From Nicoliella spurrieriana (GTDB taxonomy: Bacteria; Bacillota; Bacilli; Lactobacillales; Lactobacillaceae), in assembly GCF_023380205.1 (NCBI RefSeq), contig NZ_CP093361.1:186001-250000 (forward strand): a stretch of DNA of 64,000 nt, read 5' to 3'. The stretch's first letter is position 1. Each line of letters opens with the position of its first letter. Below are positions 10,737 through 19,970 of this stretch, one piece after another. The notes below the pieces were generated by a model. It was not told where the DNA came from and made no database searches. It saw only the letters and a list, made by a program, of their open reading frames with translations. The translations under genes and the position numbers were made by a program.

Positions 10737-12110
10737 CTATCCGTCGTAAGGTAATTTTTGATAGTAACCAGGCTTATTAGTTTGCCTTGCCCGTGCAATT
10801 GCCATATCATATTCATTTACATCATCTGTAATCGTTGAGCCAGCAGCAATGAACGAATGATCAGCAATATTGATTGGGGCAATTAGGTTCGAATTACTCC
10901 CGATGAACGAGGCATCCCCAACGGTAATATTATGCTTATTTTTACCATCGTAATTAGCAAAAATAACCCCACACCCTACATTAATATTTCGGCCTAGGTG
11001 GGCATTCCCGATGTAGGTCAGATGCCCCACCTTAGTTCCCTCATCAATTTGGGCCTTTTTAACCTCTACAAAGTTACCAAGATGAACATGTTCACCAATT
11101 AATGCATTGGGTCTCAAATGGCTATAAGGGCCAATATCGGAGTAATCCAACATTTCAGATTCCTGTAGGTATGATGATGTTACGGTAATGTGATCATGTA
11201 ATTTACAATCGATGATCTCAGAATTAGCACCAATTTTACAATCGGAACCAATCGTGGTCTGCCCATGGATTTGCACCCCTGGTTCGATGACCGTATCAGA
11301 ACCAATTTGAATATCGACATCAATATAGGTATCTTCAGGGTTAATAATCGAAACCCCTTCTGCCATATGATGATGGTTAATGCGGGCTTGCATTACCTTC
11401 GTGGCTCTGGAAAGTGCGATTCGATCGTTAACACCCATTGATTCGTTAAAATCATCCATTTGGTATGCAGCAATAATGCGACCGGCAGCTCTTAAAATTT
11501 CAATTACATCGGTCAGGTAGTACTCACCCTGAGCGTTATTATTATTAATCTTATGCAGTGAATCAAACAACGCTTGATTGTCAAAAACGTACACTCCGGT
11601 GTTGATTTCGTTAATTGCCTGTTCTTCCTTTGAAGCATCTTTTTGTTCAACGATTTTTTCCACAATTCCCAGGTCATTTCTAACGATGCGTCCATACCCA
11701 GTAGGATTAGGCGCTTTTGAAGTCAAGATTGTCACTGCAGCCTGTTTTTCTTCATGGTACTTAAATAGCTTTTCAAATGTTTCACTGGTAAATAATGGCG
11801 TATCACCACTAACCACCATCGTGGTCCCGTCTAATCCAGCAAGAAGTGGTTCCGCTTTAATTACAGCATCACCAGTTCCCAATTGTTTTTCTTGAACCAC
11901 GTACTTAGTCCGATCACCTAATTCATGTTCAACATCTTCGGCTCCGTATCCGACCACCGTAACCACATTGTCCATGTGGGTTTTTTCCACTTGGGTCAAC
12001 ACATGATCCACCATTGTCCGGCCGCAGATGCGGTGCAGAACTTTGTATAGTTTTGATTTCATCCTAGTACCCTTACCGGCAGCTAAAATAATCGTGTTTC
12101 TTACAGCCAT
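10737..12110 (-). CDS. glmU: Bifunctional GlmU: GlcN-1-P acetyltransferase / GlcNAc-1-P uridyltransferase
   Basis: Makes UDP-GlcNAc for peptidoglycan, teichoic acid and the PNAG-type polymer predicted from the operon at 37 kb. The 457-residue protein has the N-terminal uridyltransferase fold ([11 protein letters not shown] at about residues 9-19, VVSGDTPL near 100) and a C-terminal left-handed beta-helix of hexapeptide repeats from about 255 for acetyl transfer. Length is standard. It starts 17 bases after purR on the same strand, the conserved purR-glmU order. Confidence 0.97.
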   Translation of the reverse strand: MAVRNTIILAAGKGTRMKSKLYKVLHRICGRTMVDHVLTQVEKTHMDNVVTVVGYGAEDVEHELGDRTKYVVQEKQLGTGDAVIKAEPLLAGLDGTTMVVSGDTPLFTSETFEKLFKYHEEKQAAVTILTSKAPNPTGYGRIVRNDLGIVEKIVEQKDASKEEQAINEINTGVYVFDNQALFDSLHKINNNNAQGEYYLTDVIEILRAAGRIIAAYQMDDFNESMGVNDRIALSRATKVMQARINHHHMAEGVSIINPEDTYIDVDIQIGSDTVIEPGVQIHGQTTIGSDCKIGANSEIIDCKLHDHITVTSSYLQESEMLDYSDIGPYSHLRPNALIGEHVHLGNFVEVKKAQIDEGTKVGHLTYIGNAHLGRNINVGCGVIFANYDGKNKHNITVGDASFIGSNSNLIAPINIADHSFIAAGSTITDDVNEYDMAIARARQTNKPGYYQKLPYDG

Positions 12111-12127
12111 TAAAATGCTCCTCCTAA

Positions 12128-12949
12128 TTATTGGTTAAAAACCGTTTTTAGAAAATTCCCATCAGAAACGGTAATGTGCTTTGCAATATCCACCTTGACC
12201 AACGAAACGTACTGTTGATCAGCAAATTCTTTGCGATCGTAATTTTCCTCAGCTAACACGGAAATTCCTGCCACTTCACAGTTAAATTCCTTGGCTAGGG
12301 TTGCGAGTCCATTTACAGTTCCGCCCCCCTTAAGGTAGTCATCTACGATCAAGACCCGGGAGTTATCCCTTAGGCTCCGCTTTGATAATACCATTTTTTT
12401 GACATTATTATTAGAACCAGATACATAATTGACGCTAATCGTTGAACCGTCAGTAATCTTAGAGTCATGCTGAGCAACTACGAACGGAACGTTTAAGTTA
12501 CTAGCAATACTTTGGGCAATTGGAATTCCCTTCGTAGCAACGGTCAGGACCGCATCAATCTTTTGGTCGGTATACTTAGTTGCCATAATGCGCCCAATCG
12601 TCCTTAGTGTATCAGGGTAACTCAATACGTCTGACATGTAAATGTAGCCCCCCGCCAAATAGCGACTATCATCATTTAAAGCATCCTTTAAGTCGTTTAC
12701 GAATGCTTGGGCCTCGGTCGCCGGAATCGAAGGTAAGAAGCGGGTCCCTCCCGCTGCTCCTGGAATCGTATCCACAATTCCAATTCCACGTTCCTTAAAC
12801 GTCTGTTTTAAGATGCCCAGGTCTTCACTAATGGAAGACTTTGCTGACTCATAACGGTCAACAAAAAAAGTCAGTGGGATCAATGTGTGTGGTCGATCTA
12901 ATAAATACTTTGTCATATCAATCAGTCGATTACTTCGTCTGACTTTCAA
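12128..12949 (-). CDS. purR: Purine operon regulator PurR
   Basis: DNA-binding regulator of purine genes in Gram-positive bacteria; PRPP is the effector. It has an N-terminal winged helix (about residues 1-75) and a C-terminal phosphoribosyltransferase-like domain with the PRPP loop [13 protein letters not shown] near residue 200. The family start corresponds to a TTG at 12949, preceded by GAGGTGA; the longer frame to 12991 adds 14 unconserved residues. A perfect PurBox lies about 55 bases upstream, so autoregulation is likely. It precedes glmU and prs. Confidence 0.95.
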   Translation of the reverse strand: MKVRRSNRLIDMTKYLLDRPHTLIPLTFFVDRYESAKSSISEDLGILKQTFKERGIGIVDTIPGAAGGTRFLPSIPATEAQAFVNDLKDALNDDSRYLAGGYIYMSDVLSYPDTLRTIGRIMATKYTDQKIDAVLTVATKGIPIAQSIASNLNVPFVVAQHDSKITDGSTISVNYVSGSNNNVKKMVLSKRSLRDNSRVLIVDDYLKGGGTVNGLATLAKEFNCEVAGISVLAEENYDRKEFADQQYVSLVKVDIAKHITVSDGNFLKTVFNQ

Positions 12950-13002
12950 ATCCTTCACCTCTATAAAATAATAAATTTTCCTATCAATCAAATTTTAGCA
13001 TA

Positions 13003-13015
13003 AAAGTTCGGATTT
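13003..13015 (-). promoter_or_regulatory. PurBox upstream of purR
   Basis: The minus strand reads AAATCCGAACTTT, matching every position of the PurBox consensus AWWWCCGAACWWT defined for lactococcal/bacillar PurR. It lies between ispE and purR. Only one copy is seen; PurR often uses pairs. Confidence 0.75.
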
Positions 13016-13058
13016 TACTCATTTTTTTCATAATTTAATCAATTAATGTAAGTAATCT

Positions 13059-13910
13059 TTATAACGGACGGACTAAGTAAGCTTCATTGCAAAAGCCCCT
13101 GATGCTATTGATAATGCGTTTCGCACGACTATATTTTTGGCAAATGGCAAACACGGTGGGCCCGGTCCCACTCATTTGCGAACCATCTGCGCCAAAATTA
13201 ATCAACCGGTTTTTAATATCAATAATCTCTGGATAACGTTTTCCCGAAACGGTCTCTAACACATTTCCCATACTAGCGGTAATTCCAGAAAAATCACCCA
13301 CCCTGGTGAACGCTAGCAGTCGTTCAATATTAGGATGGACTAGGTGATCATAATCAATTTCTTGGATAATTTTAGGGGTCGAAACACTAATTTTTGGTTT
13401 CACGATCACAATCCACATTGACGGTAGCTTAGGCATTGTTTCAATAATTTCACCACGCCCGGTCACCTTGGCGGTACGACTATAAATGCAGTACGGAACA
13501 TCAGAATCCACCTGTAATCCTAACGTTGCTAACTCCTGATTAGAAAGGTTTAAGTGGTACAACTTGTTAAGCCCCCGCAATACCGCTGCTGCATCGGAGG
13601 ACCCACCACCCAGACCGGCAGAAACTGGAATATGCTTAATGATGTTAATCATGATGCCATCGTTAATGTGAAATCGCTTCGTAACCAATAACGCTGCTTG
13701 ATAAGCTAAATTTCGTTGGTCGTTTGGAATAAAAACACTGTCGGATTCCACTTTGATTTCGCCATGATTTGAGTTAGTTTTAATTTCTACATAATCAGCC
13801 AAATCTACCGATGCCATGACCATATTCCACTCCGGTAAGCCATCATCATGCATGTACGGCGTATCTAGACCGAGATTAATCTTCGCCGGTGCTTTTTCCA
13901 CGATTCTCAA
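13059..13910 (-). CDS. ispE: IspE-like kinase (4-diphosphocytidyl-2-C-methyl-D-erythritol kinase family)
   Basis: GHMP-fold kinase; the ATP loop PVSAGLGGGSSDAA is near residues 93-106. In the MEP pathway it phosphorylates CDP-ME, but this window also encodes a mevalonate-pathway HMG-CoA reductase (mvaA) and lactobacilli lack the rest of the MEP pathway, so its actual substrate is uncertain. An ATG at 13916 directly abuts GGAGGG, too close for initiation. The TTG at 13910 is better spaced and yields the family start MRIVEKAPAKINLG. It lies between rsmA and purR, as in Bacillus, but without the usual veg gene. Confidence 0.92.
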   Translation of the reverse strand: MRIVEKAPAKINLGLDTPYMHDDGLPEWNMVMASVDLADYVEIKTNSNHGEIKVESDSVFIPNDQRNLAYQAALLVTKRFHINDGIMINIIKHIPVSAGLGGGSSDAAAVLRGLNKLYHLNLSNQELATLGLQVDSDVPYCIYSRTAKVTGRGEIIETMPKLPSMWIVIVKPKISVSTPKIIQEIDYDHLVHPNIERLLAFTRVGDFSGITASMGNVLETVSGKRYPEIIDIKNRLINFGADGSQMSGTGPTVFAICQKYSRAKRIINSIRGFCNEAYLVRPL

Positions 13911-13983
13911 GTTCATCCCTCCAATCCTATCATTTGATTTATTTTTAATTATACTAAAAAATTAGTCAAAAGTCAGTGGACTA

Positions 13984-14013
13984 AAAAAGCAACCATTGCA
14001 TTTAATGGTTGCT
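13984..14013 (-). terminator. Terminator of the tatD-rnmV-rsmA operon
   Basis: On the minus strand AGCAACCATT pairs with AATGGTTGCT, followed by TTTTTTAG. It is immediately after the rsmA stop codon. Confidence 0.88.
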
Positions 14014-14019
14014 AAGGGA

Positions 14020-14910
14020 TTATTTTAAGATTCCAATTTGATGGTAGGTATTAGCGAGGTTAACAAAGTCTGTAACCGTTAAGCGCTCCGGGCGTACCCC
14101 TGGATCTAATTGCATCTGTGCTAGTCCCGCTTTAATTTGTTGCTTTGCTTCGGGCTGTTTGCCAAAAACACCCTGCAAGTTGTTCCATAACGTTTTACGC
14201 CGGTGGGCAAAGCAACCCCGAACGAACCCCATAAATGATTTATCATTAAATGCGGTTACATCGCGGTGCTCATAACTAGTTAGGGTGACAATTGCAGAAT
14301 CCACCTTGGGCGCTGGGATAAATGATTTTCTAGAAACCATCATCGCTACGTTGACTTGGTGGAGGTATTGCACAATTACTGATAACGAACTATAGGCCTT
14401 CACACCGGGCTTAGCACAGAGCCGATCGGCCACTTCCTTTTGCATCATTACCACAATGTTTGTAAAATCAACGGGCCCCTTTAATAAATTTAAAATAATC
14501 GGGGTCGTAATGTAATAAGGTAAGTTGGCAACCACCTTAACCGGTTTCCCATCTCCAAATTGATTTTCAATCGTTGCTGGCAGGTTCGCCTTTAAAATAT
14601 CCTGATTAATGATTTTTACGTTGTCATATTGATGGAGGGTATCATCCAATACTGGCAATAGGTTTTGATCTAGTTCGTAGGCCACCACCTTATTGGCTCG
14701 TTTGGCCAATTGTTCGGTCAAAGACCCAATTCCTGGACCAATTTCAATTACATTATCCTGCTTCGTAATTTCCGCAGCATCTACGATTCCGGTTAGGATG
14801 TTTAAATCCGTCAAGAAATTTTGGCCAAGACTCTTTTTAGCTGATAGGTGGTAGCGATTCAAAATTGCTTGCGTCCTGGCGGGACTGCCAATTGCTGGAA
14901 CTTCAGACAT
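14020..14910 (-). CDS. rsmA: 16S rRNA dimethyladenosine transferase
   Basis: KsgA/Dim1 methyltransferase that dimethylates two adjacent adenosines near the 3' end of 16S rRNA during small-subunit assembly. The SAM motif VIEIGPGIGSLT is near residues 54-65 and the catalytic NLPYYITTP motif near residue 130. The 296-residue length is normal. Its ATG overlaps the stop codon of rnmV (TAATG), indicating translational coupling in the tatD-rnmV-rsmA operon. Confidence 0.97.
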   Translation of the reverse strand: MSEVPAIGSPARTQAILNRYHLSAKKSLGQNFLTDLNILTGIVDAAEITKQDNVIEIGPGIGSLTEQLAKRANKVVAYELDQNLLPVLDDTLHQYDNVKIINQDILKANLPATIENQFGDGKPVKVVANLPYYITTPIILNLLKGPVDFTNIVVMMQKEVADRLCAKPGVKAYSSLSVIVQYLHQVNVAMMVSRKSFIPAPKVDSAIVTLTSYEHRDVTAFNDKSFMGFVRGCFAHRRKTLWNNLQGVFGKQPEAKQQIKAGLAQMQLDPGVRPERLTVTDFVNLANTYHQIGILK

Positions 14911-15467
14911 TATAATTCCTCCTTGATTTGCTCAACTGCAGTTTTAAATTGTTGGGGGGTAATTGAGAACATTTGCAACCGCTTCCCTAGCTGTTTTCCA
15001 TTTACATAGCCGATATTTAAAATGTTGCAGAGTGCCTGGCGCCGTTGCTTTGCGTCCTTGCCACCGACTAATCCAGATTCAATTAACACGTCATCGGTAA
15101 TTAACGGTTTGGCAGCTTGATTTTCAGTATACAAATTAGCTAACGCATCCCGAATGGATTCAGCAGAGGCGTGTTCCACCCCTAAGGAGCCGTTTGAATG
15201 CGTAGGTTTAGCTTGATTGCGTTTAATGAACGCATGCTTTGCATCCGGAACCGCCTTTGAAACAATTTTGCGAATCCGTTCACCAGAAAAGTCAGGGTCG
15301 GTAAAGATAATAATCCCCCGTTGGGCAGCAATTTTTTTAATCAATGCAAGTGTCGGGGCGTCAATCGCTGAACCACGCGTCTCAAGCGTATCAGCATTCA
15401 CTGCATCCTTAATCCGCTTGGTATCATCCTTGCCCTCAACGATAATGACTTCCTTTATTTTTTTCAT
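14910..15467 (-). CDS. rnmV: Ribonuclease M5
   Basis: TOPRIM-domain nuclease that matures 5S rRNA in low-GC Gram-positives. The TOPRIM Glu is in VIIVEGKDD at about residues 8-16 and the DPDFSGERIR motif is near residues 57-66. It is 185 residues long. Its start overlaps the tatD stop by 4 bases and its stop overlaps the rsmA start. A substrate 5S rRNA is encoded at 27.1 kb. Confidence 0.95.
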   Translation of the reverse strand: MKKIKEVIIVEGKDDTKRIKDAVNADTLETRGSAIDAPTLALIKKIAAQRGIIIFTDPDFSGERIRKIVSKAVPDAKHAFIKRNQAKPTHSNGSLGVEHASAESIRDALANLYTENQAAKPLITDDVLIESGLVGGKDAKQRRQALCNILNIGYVNGKQLGKRLQMFSITPQQFKTAVEQIKEEL

Positions 15468-16240
15468 GATGCCTCGATTCCAAATAGCCTAAGGGTATTT
15501 TGATAGGTCGCATCAGCAATTACATCCGGAGTCGTATCACGATACCTAGCAATTGCTTCAACCGTATATAACGTATAACCCGGTTCATTTTGCTTCCCCC
15601 GGTATGGTTCGGGTGCTAAATATGGTGCATCGGTTTCGACTAGGATTTTATCCAGCGGAGTTTGTTCCGCAGCCGCATGGACTTCATATGTTTTCTTGAA
15701 GCTAGCAACCCCACTAAATGAAATCAGCATCCCCAGGTCCACAAATTTGCGGGCCCACTGGGCATCACCGTTAAAACTATGCAGGATGCCGTGTGTCTTA
15801 CTAACGTCAGCTGATTTTAAAATGTCATAGGTGTCCTCAAAGGCATCACGATTATGAACTGAAATTGGTAACCCGGCATCCTTTGCAATTTCAATTTGCC
15901 GTTTAAAAACTCGCTTTTGAACACTTTGCTTCACTACGTTTTGATGATAGTCCAACCCAATTTCACCAACGGCCACTACCTTGGGATCATTTAACTGGTC
16001 GATCAATTCATTTTCAGCCGCTGCATCAAAAGAATTAGCCTCTTCTGGATGGTAACCGACGATAGCATAGAGATTATCATATTGATGGGCTAATTGAATC
16101 GCTAGCCGATTTAACTTGGCATCAGAACCCACGATTGCCATCTTCACTACCCCTAATTTACGGGCGTGTTCAATGTATTGTTGTGCATCTGGATATAAAA
16201 TCGCGTCGTTTAAATGGGTGTGTGAATCAAAAATTTTCAT
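15464..16240 (-). CDS. tatD: TatD-family metal-dependent DNase
   Basis: 258-residue TIM-barrel hydrolase. The metal ligands are visible: DSHTHLN at residues 4-10, the Glu in VGEIGLDYH near 93, a His in SVHNRDA near 130, a His in LHSFNG near 156 and the Asp in VETDAPYL near 205. Relatives are Mg-dependent DNases or exonucleases (YabD/YcfH). It heads the overlapping tatD-rnmV-rsmA unit; a hairpin separates it from metG. Confidence 0.94.
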   Translation of the reverse strand: MKIFDSHTHLNDAILYPDAQQYIEHARKLGVVKMAIVGSDAKLNRLAIQLAHQYDNLYAIVGYHPEEANSFDAAAENELIDQLNDPKVVAVGEIGLDYHQNVVKQSVQKRVFKRQIEIAKDAGLPISVHNRDAFEDTYDILKSADVSKTHGILHSFNGDAQWARKFVDLGMLISFSGVASFKKTYEVHAAAEQTPLDKILVETDAPYLAPEPYRGKQNEPGYTLYTVEAIARYRDTTPDVIADATYQNTLRLFGIEAS

Positions 16241-16261
16241 AAAAAGGCCTCCTCAATGAAA

Positions 16262-16292
16262 TTAGCCATTAATCAATTGGATTAATGGCTAA
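16262..16292 (-). terminator. Hairpin between metG and tatD, possible weak terminator
   Basis: TTAGCCATTAAT and ATTAATGGCTAA form a 12-bp stem in the 65-base metG-tatD gap. The T-tract on the minus strand is weak (TTTCATT), so it may only attenuate read-through from metG to tatD. Confidence 0.5.
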
Positions 16293-16305
16293 TTGAAAGT
16301 TGTTA

Positions 16306-18336
16306 CTATTCTAAAGTAGCACCGTTTTCAAAGTTGCTTGGGAGGGTGGCCAGTTCAATCGAACCGTCATCGTGTTCCACTGAAAGTAACATTCCCTGGC
16401 TAACTTCACCCCGCATCTTCCGAGGTTTTAAGTTAGATACCGCAATTAACTTCTTCCCAACTAATTTTTCATAGTCTGGGTACCACTTTGCAATCCCAGA
16501 TAGAATTTGTCGATAGCCATTGTCACCAGCATCCAGCTTAAATTTAAGTAACTTATCTGAGTTTTCAACTGGTTGAACGCTGACTACCTCTGCGACCTTT
16601 AATTCCACCTTATCGAAGGCTTCGTACCGAATGGCCTTCTTAGTGAGGGTTAATTCAGTCGTATCGGGATCGAACTCGCCCTCAGCAGCAGCCTTTTGAG
16701 CGGCCCGACCCTTCGTCTTATCGGACTTGGTCATTTGGCCCTTAATGAATGCGACTTCAGCCTCAGCGTCTAGGCGAGGGAAGATTGGCACTCCCTTTTT
16801 GATTACTTGCGTATTCGCAGGCAGGTCGGCCAACTTTAAGTTGGTTAAGTCGAACCCAGCTTCCGGTAAACCTAGCTGTTCAAATATTTTCTTTGGCGCC
16901 TGAGTCATAATGGGACTGATCAAAACTGCAATTACCCGTAAACTAGCTGCTAAATGGGCCATTACTGAGGCCAAAGCTTCCTTATCGGCATCGCTTTCAC
17001 CCTTAGCCAGTGCCCACGGTTCAGTTTGATCAATGTATTTATTAGTGGCAGCAACTAGCTTCCAAATGGCTGCTAAGGCATCGGCAAAGTGCACACTATT
17101 CATTTTAGCATTAAACTCAGTAATGGAATCAGCGGCAACCTGTTCCAATGGTTGATCAAATTCAGTCACTCCGGATTTGAATGCAGGAACGGTCCCGTCT
17201 TCATACTTATTAATCATTGCAACCGTCCGGTTCAAGAGGTTTCCAAGATCGTTGGCTAAATCGTAGTTTACCCGGTCAACGAAGTCTTCAGGGGTAAAAA
17301 TTCCGTCGTTTCCATATGGCATTGCCCGTAATAGGTAGTAACGGGTCGCATCCAGTCCATAGCGCTCGACTAACGTTTCAGGGTAAATGACGTTGCCCTT
17401 TGACTTAGACATCTTCCCGTCCTTCATCAAGAGCCAACCATGACCGATAACGTGTTTTGGCAATTCTAATCCTAATGCATGTAAGATAATTGGCCAGTAG
17501 ATGGTGTGAAAACGTACAATTTCCTTCCCCACCATTTGAACGTCAGCGGGCCAGTACTTTTTAAATAGTGAATCATCAGCGGAGTCATACCCCAGTGCCG
17601 TAATATAGTTAGAAAGCGCGTCGATCCAAACGTAAACAACGTGCTTAGGATCACTTTTGACTGGTACGCCCCACTTAAATGAAGTCCGTGACACCGCAAG
17701 GTCTTCTAGTCCTGGCTTAATGAAGTTATTGATCATTTCATTCATTCGAGCAGCTGGTTCGATGAAATCAGGATGATCTTTGTAGTATTGGAGAAGCCAA
17801 TCGGCGTACTTACTCATCTTAAAGAAGTAACAAGGTTCATGAACTAATTGGACCTCATGGCCACTCGGTGCCTTACCACCGGTAACGTTGCCATCATCAT
17901 CCTTATAAACCTCTGATAATTGGGATTCAGTAAAGTATTCTTCATCAGATACTGAATACCACCCCGTGTATTCACCAAGGTAGATATCACCGTTATCTTG
18001 CAGTTGTTGAAAGATCTTTTGAACGGCTTCTTCATGGTAATCATCAGTCGTTCTGATGAACTTATCATTAGAGATATCCAACGTTTTCCAGAGTTGTTTA
18101 ATCCCATCAGCCATTTTATCAACATAGGATTGTGGATTCATCCCTAGTTTTTCAGCTTTTTGTTCAATTTTTAAACCATGTTCATCGGTTCCCGTGAGAT
18201 AAAAGACATCATACCCAGTTGAGCGCTTGAACCGTGCTAATGCATCACAAGCAATGGTGGTGTATGAGTTCCCAATGTGTAATCGCCCTGATGGGTAATA
18301 AATTGGGGTGGTAATGTAATATGTTGGTTTTGCCAT
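16306..18336 (-). CDS. metG: Methionine--tRNA ligase
   Basis: Charges initiator and elongator tRNA-Met. The 676-residue protein has the HIGH-type motif LHIGNSY near residues 19-25, the KMSKSKGN motif near 305, and a C-terminal EMAP-like tRNA-binding domain from about residue 575 (KVELKVAEV). ATG at 18336 is chosen because it gives the family start [15 protein letters not shown] and has GGGAG nine bases upstream; the longer frame adds seven residues. The metG-tatD-rnmV-rsmA order is conserved in Firmicutes. No T-box is visible in the 60 bases upstream. Confidence 0.97.
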   Translation of the reverse strand: MAKPTYYITTPIYYPSGRLHIGNSYTTIACDALARFKRSTGYDVFYLTGTDEHGLKIEQKAEKLGMNPQSYVDKMADGIKQLWKTLDISNDKFIRTTDDYHEEAVQKIFQQLQDNGDIYLGEYTGWYSVSDEEYFTESQLSEVYKDDDGNVTGGKAPSGHEVQLVHEPCYFFKMSKYADWLLQYYKDHPDFIEPAARMNEMINNFIKPGLEDLAVSRTSFKWGVPVKSDPKHVVYVWIDALSNYITALGYDSADDSLFKKYWPADVQMVGKEIVRFHTIYWPIILHALGLELPKHVIGHGWLLMKDGKMSKSKGNVIYPETLVERYGLDATRYYLLRAMPYGNDGIFTPEDFVDRVNYDLANDLGNLLNRTVAMINKYEDGTVPAFKSGVTEFDQPLEQVAADSITEFNAKMNSVHFADALAAIWKLVAATNKYIDQTEPWALAKGESDADKEALASVMAHLAASLRVIAVLISPIMTQAPKKIFEQLGLPEAGFDLTNLKLADLPANTQVIKKGVPIFPRLDAEAEVAFIKGQMTKSDKTKGRAAQKAAAEGEFDPDTTELTLTKKAIRYEAFDKVELKVAEVVSVQPVENSDKLLKFKLDAGDNGYRQILSGIAKWYPDYEKLVGKKLIAVSNLKPRKMRGEVSQGMLLSVEHDDGSIELATLPSNFENGATLE

Positions 18337-18398
18337 AGATAAATGCTCCCTTTCCAAAGCGGTTGCCGCTAGCTTGTTTGTTGTTCATTATAGCATAA

Positions 18399-19244
18399 CT
18401 AGAATAAATCTAGTTGTTTAGGTGCTAGCCCGGTAAAGTGCAGCCCCAAAAGCGATTGTAATTTTAACGCATTGGGTGCAGCGTCCTTACCGGAGTTATT
18501 ATTAAAAATGATGCAAACTTCATTTGCCCGGGTCGCTAAGTCGGCAATGATCCCCGCTAACCCGGCTAATTCATGGTCATTATAACGATACAGGGTGCGC
18601 TTTTTACGCCAATCAGGTCCCTGATTGAACCACCCCTCCGCATTCCGACCATGCAACCTGATAAATGCTAAATCGGGATTAGTCAGCACCGGTACAAATG
18701 GAATCCCATCGTTTAGGTTATGTGGTTCATCAACAATTGCCAGGGTAATGTGCAATTGCTTTAACCCCGCGTATAAATGGTTAATAAATGGTTTTTGGTA
18801 CCATGATGGATGGCGAAATTCAACCGTAATTAATACTCCGGGCAAGCGCTTCGGCAACTCGATTAGATAATCAAGGTTTTCTCGACTCACCTCAAAGAAC
18901 GGTGGAAATTGAAATAAGACCGTTTTTAGTTGCTGAGTATCAACTAGCGGTTGAATCATATTCTTAAAGCTATCAAATGCCCGCCATCGTTCAGCCAGTG
19001 ACACTATCGATGGACTTTTCAAATCGTGTTGGGTCATCAAACGATTGGCCTTTAAAATAAATTGAAACTGGCTAGGCACCTGCTTTTGCCAATTCTCAAC
19101 ACTACTGATTCGGGGAATGGCATAAAATGGCGTGTCCACCTCGACCGTCGGTAAAAAACTAGCGTACTGCGGTAGGGTTGGTGGTCGATCAGTGTTTGAA
19201 AATGCGGGATGGTCCGTCCAAGTCGTTAAGCCAATCGTAATCAT
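18399..19244 (-). CDS. DUF72 family protein (YunF-like)
   Basis: 281-residue DUF72 protein with a TIM-barrel-like fold and unknown function. It has the family start GLTTWTDHPAF, a Pro-Phe-Tyr-Ala-Ile-Pro segment near residue 40, the VEFRHPSWY motif near residue 148, and the Phe-Ile-Arg-Leu-His-Gly-Arg motif near 195. It is intact. Its ATG directly follows the TAG of the sirtuin gene, so the two are translationally linked. Confidence 0.88.
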   Translation of the reverse strand: MITIGLTTWTDHPAFSNTDRPPTLPQYASFLPTVEVDTPFYAIPRISSVENWQKQVPSQFQFILKANRLMTQHDLKSPSIVSLAERWRAFDSFKNMIQPLVDTQQLKTVLFQFPPFFEVSRENLDYLIELPKRLPGVLITVEFRHPSWYQKPFINHLYAGLKQLHITLAIVDEPHNLNDGIPFVPVLTNPDLAFIRLHGRNAEGWFNQGPDWRKKRTLYRYNDHELAGLAGIIADLATRANEVCIIFNNNSGKDAAPNALKLQSLLGLHFTGLAPKQLDLF

Positions 19245-19952
19245 CTAAACCCGCAGCTCCTTAAAGAAATTAACTGCATCGCCTTGAATCATCTTCAGCG
19301 GAATCCCCAAATGAAGTGGTTCTTGATTAATCGCAATCACCGGTGCACTCGGGTTGCGATATTGAAGCAAGCCCGCAAACGGATACACCCGCATGGAAGT
19401 GCCCACGATTACAATCAGGTCACTCTTAGCCATTAAATCGACACTGGTCTGAACCCGTTTTGGATCCAACCCCTCGTCATAAAGAACGATTCCAGGCCTT
19501 AGAATGCCACCACAACCCTCATGAACTGGACTGTTCAAGTACGCATGCCAATCCACGGATTGGTGACACTTTTGACAGCTAACGTCATACAGGTTGCCGT
19601 GAAATTCGACTAGGTGGGTCGCATGCGCAACGTGATAGAGATTATCCACGTTTTGAGTAATAATGCTAGCCCGATTCTGGTTAGTTAATGCGGCCTGCTT
19701 TTCGTGAATCGGATTGGGTTTAGCATTCGGATAGTACATATTATTTTTAACGAATGCGTAAAATTGATCCGGTTCATCCGTTAAACAGGCATGACTAAGG
19801 TAGTATTCAGCTGGCTTGCCGTCGTTATCCTGCTCATACAACCCGTTTTTGGACCGATAATCCGGAATGCCGGACGGTGTCGAAACCCCCGCACCGGTTA
19901 AAAAGACAATTCGCTTTGCTTGATCAAACACTTTTTGAACATCTGCATCCAT
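19245..19952 (-). CDS. cobB: SIR2-family NAD-dependent protein deacylase
   Basis: 235-residue sirtuin. Visible are the NAD-binding GAGVSTPSGIPDYRS at about residues 20-34, the QNVDNLY motif near 102, the catalytic His in VEFHGN near 117, and the GTSMRVYPFAG motif near 190. The zinc module is CxxC followed by HxxC; the third ligand, usually Cys, appears to be His. The likely role is removal of acyl groups from lysines. It is followed immediately by the DUF72 gene and preceded 18 bases upstream by the HELLH protein gene. Confidence 0.93.
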   Translation of the reverse strand: MDADVQKVFDQAKRIVFLTGAGVSTPSGIPDYRSKNGLYEQDNDGKPAEYYLSHACLTDEPDQFYAFVKNNMYYPNAKPNPIHEKQAALTNQNRASIITQNVDNLYHVAHATHLVEFHGNLYDVSCQKCHQSVDWHAYLNSPVHEGCGGILRPGIVLYDEGLDPKRVQTSVDLMAKSDLIVIVGTSMRVYPFAGLLQYRNPSAPVIAINQEPLHLGIPLKMIQGDAVNFFKELRV

Positions 19953-19970
19953 ATTTAACGCCCCCGTTAA

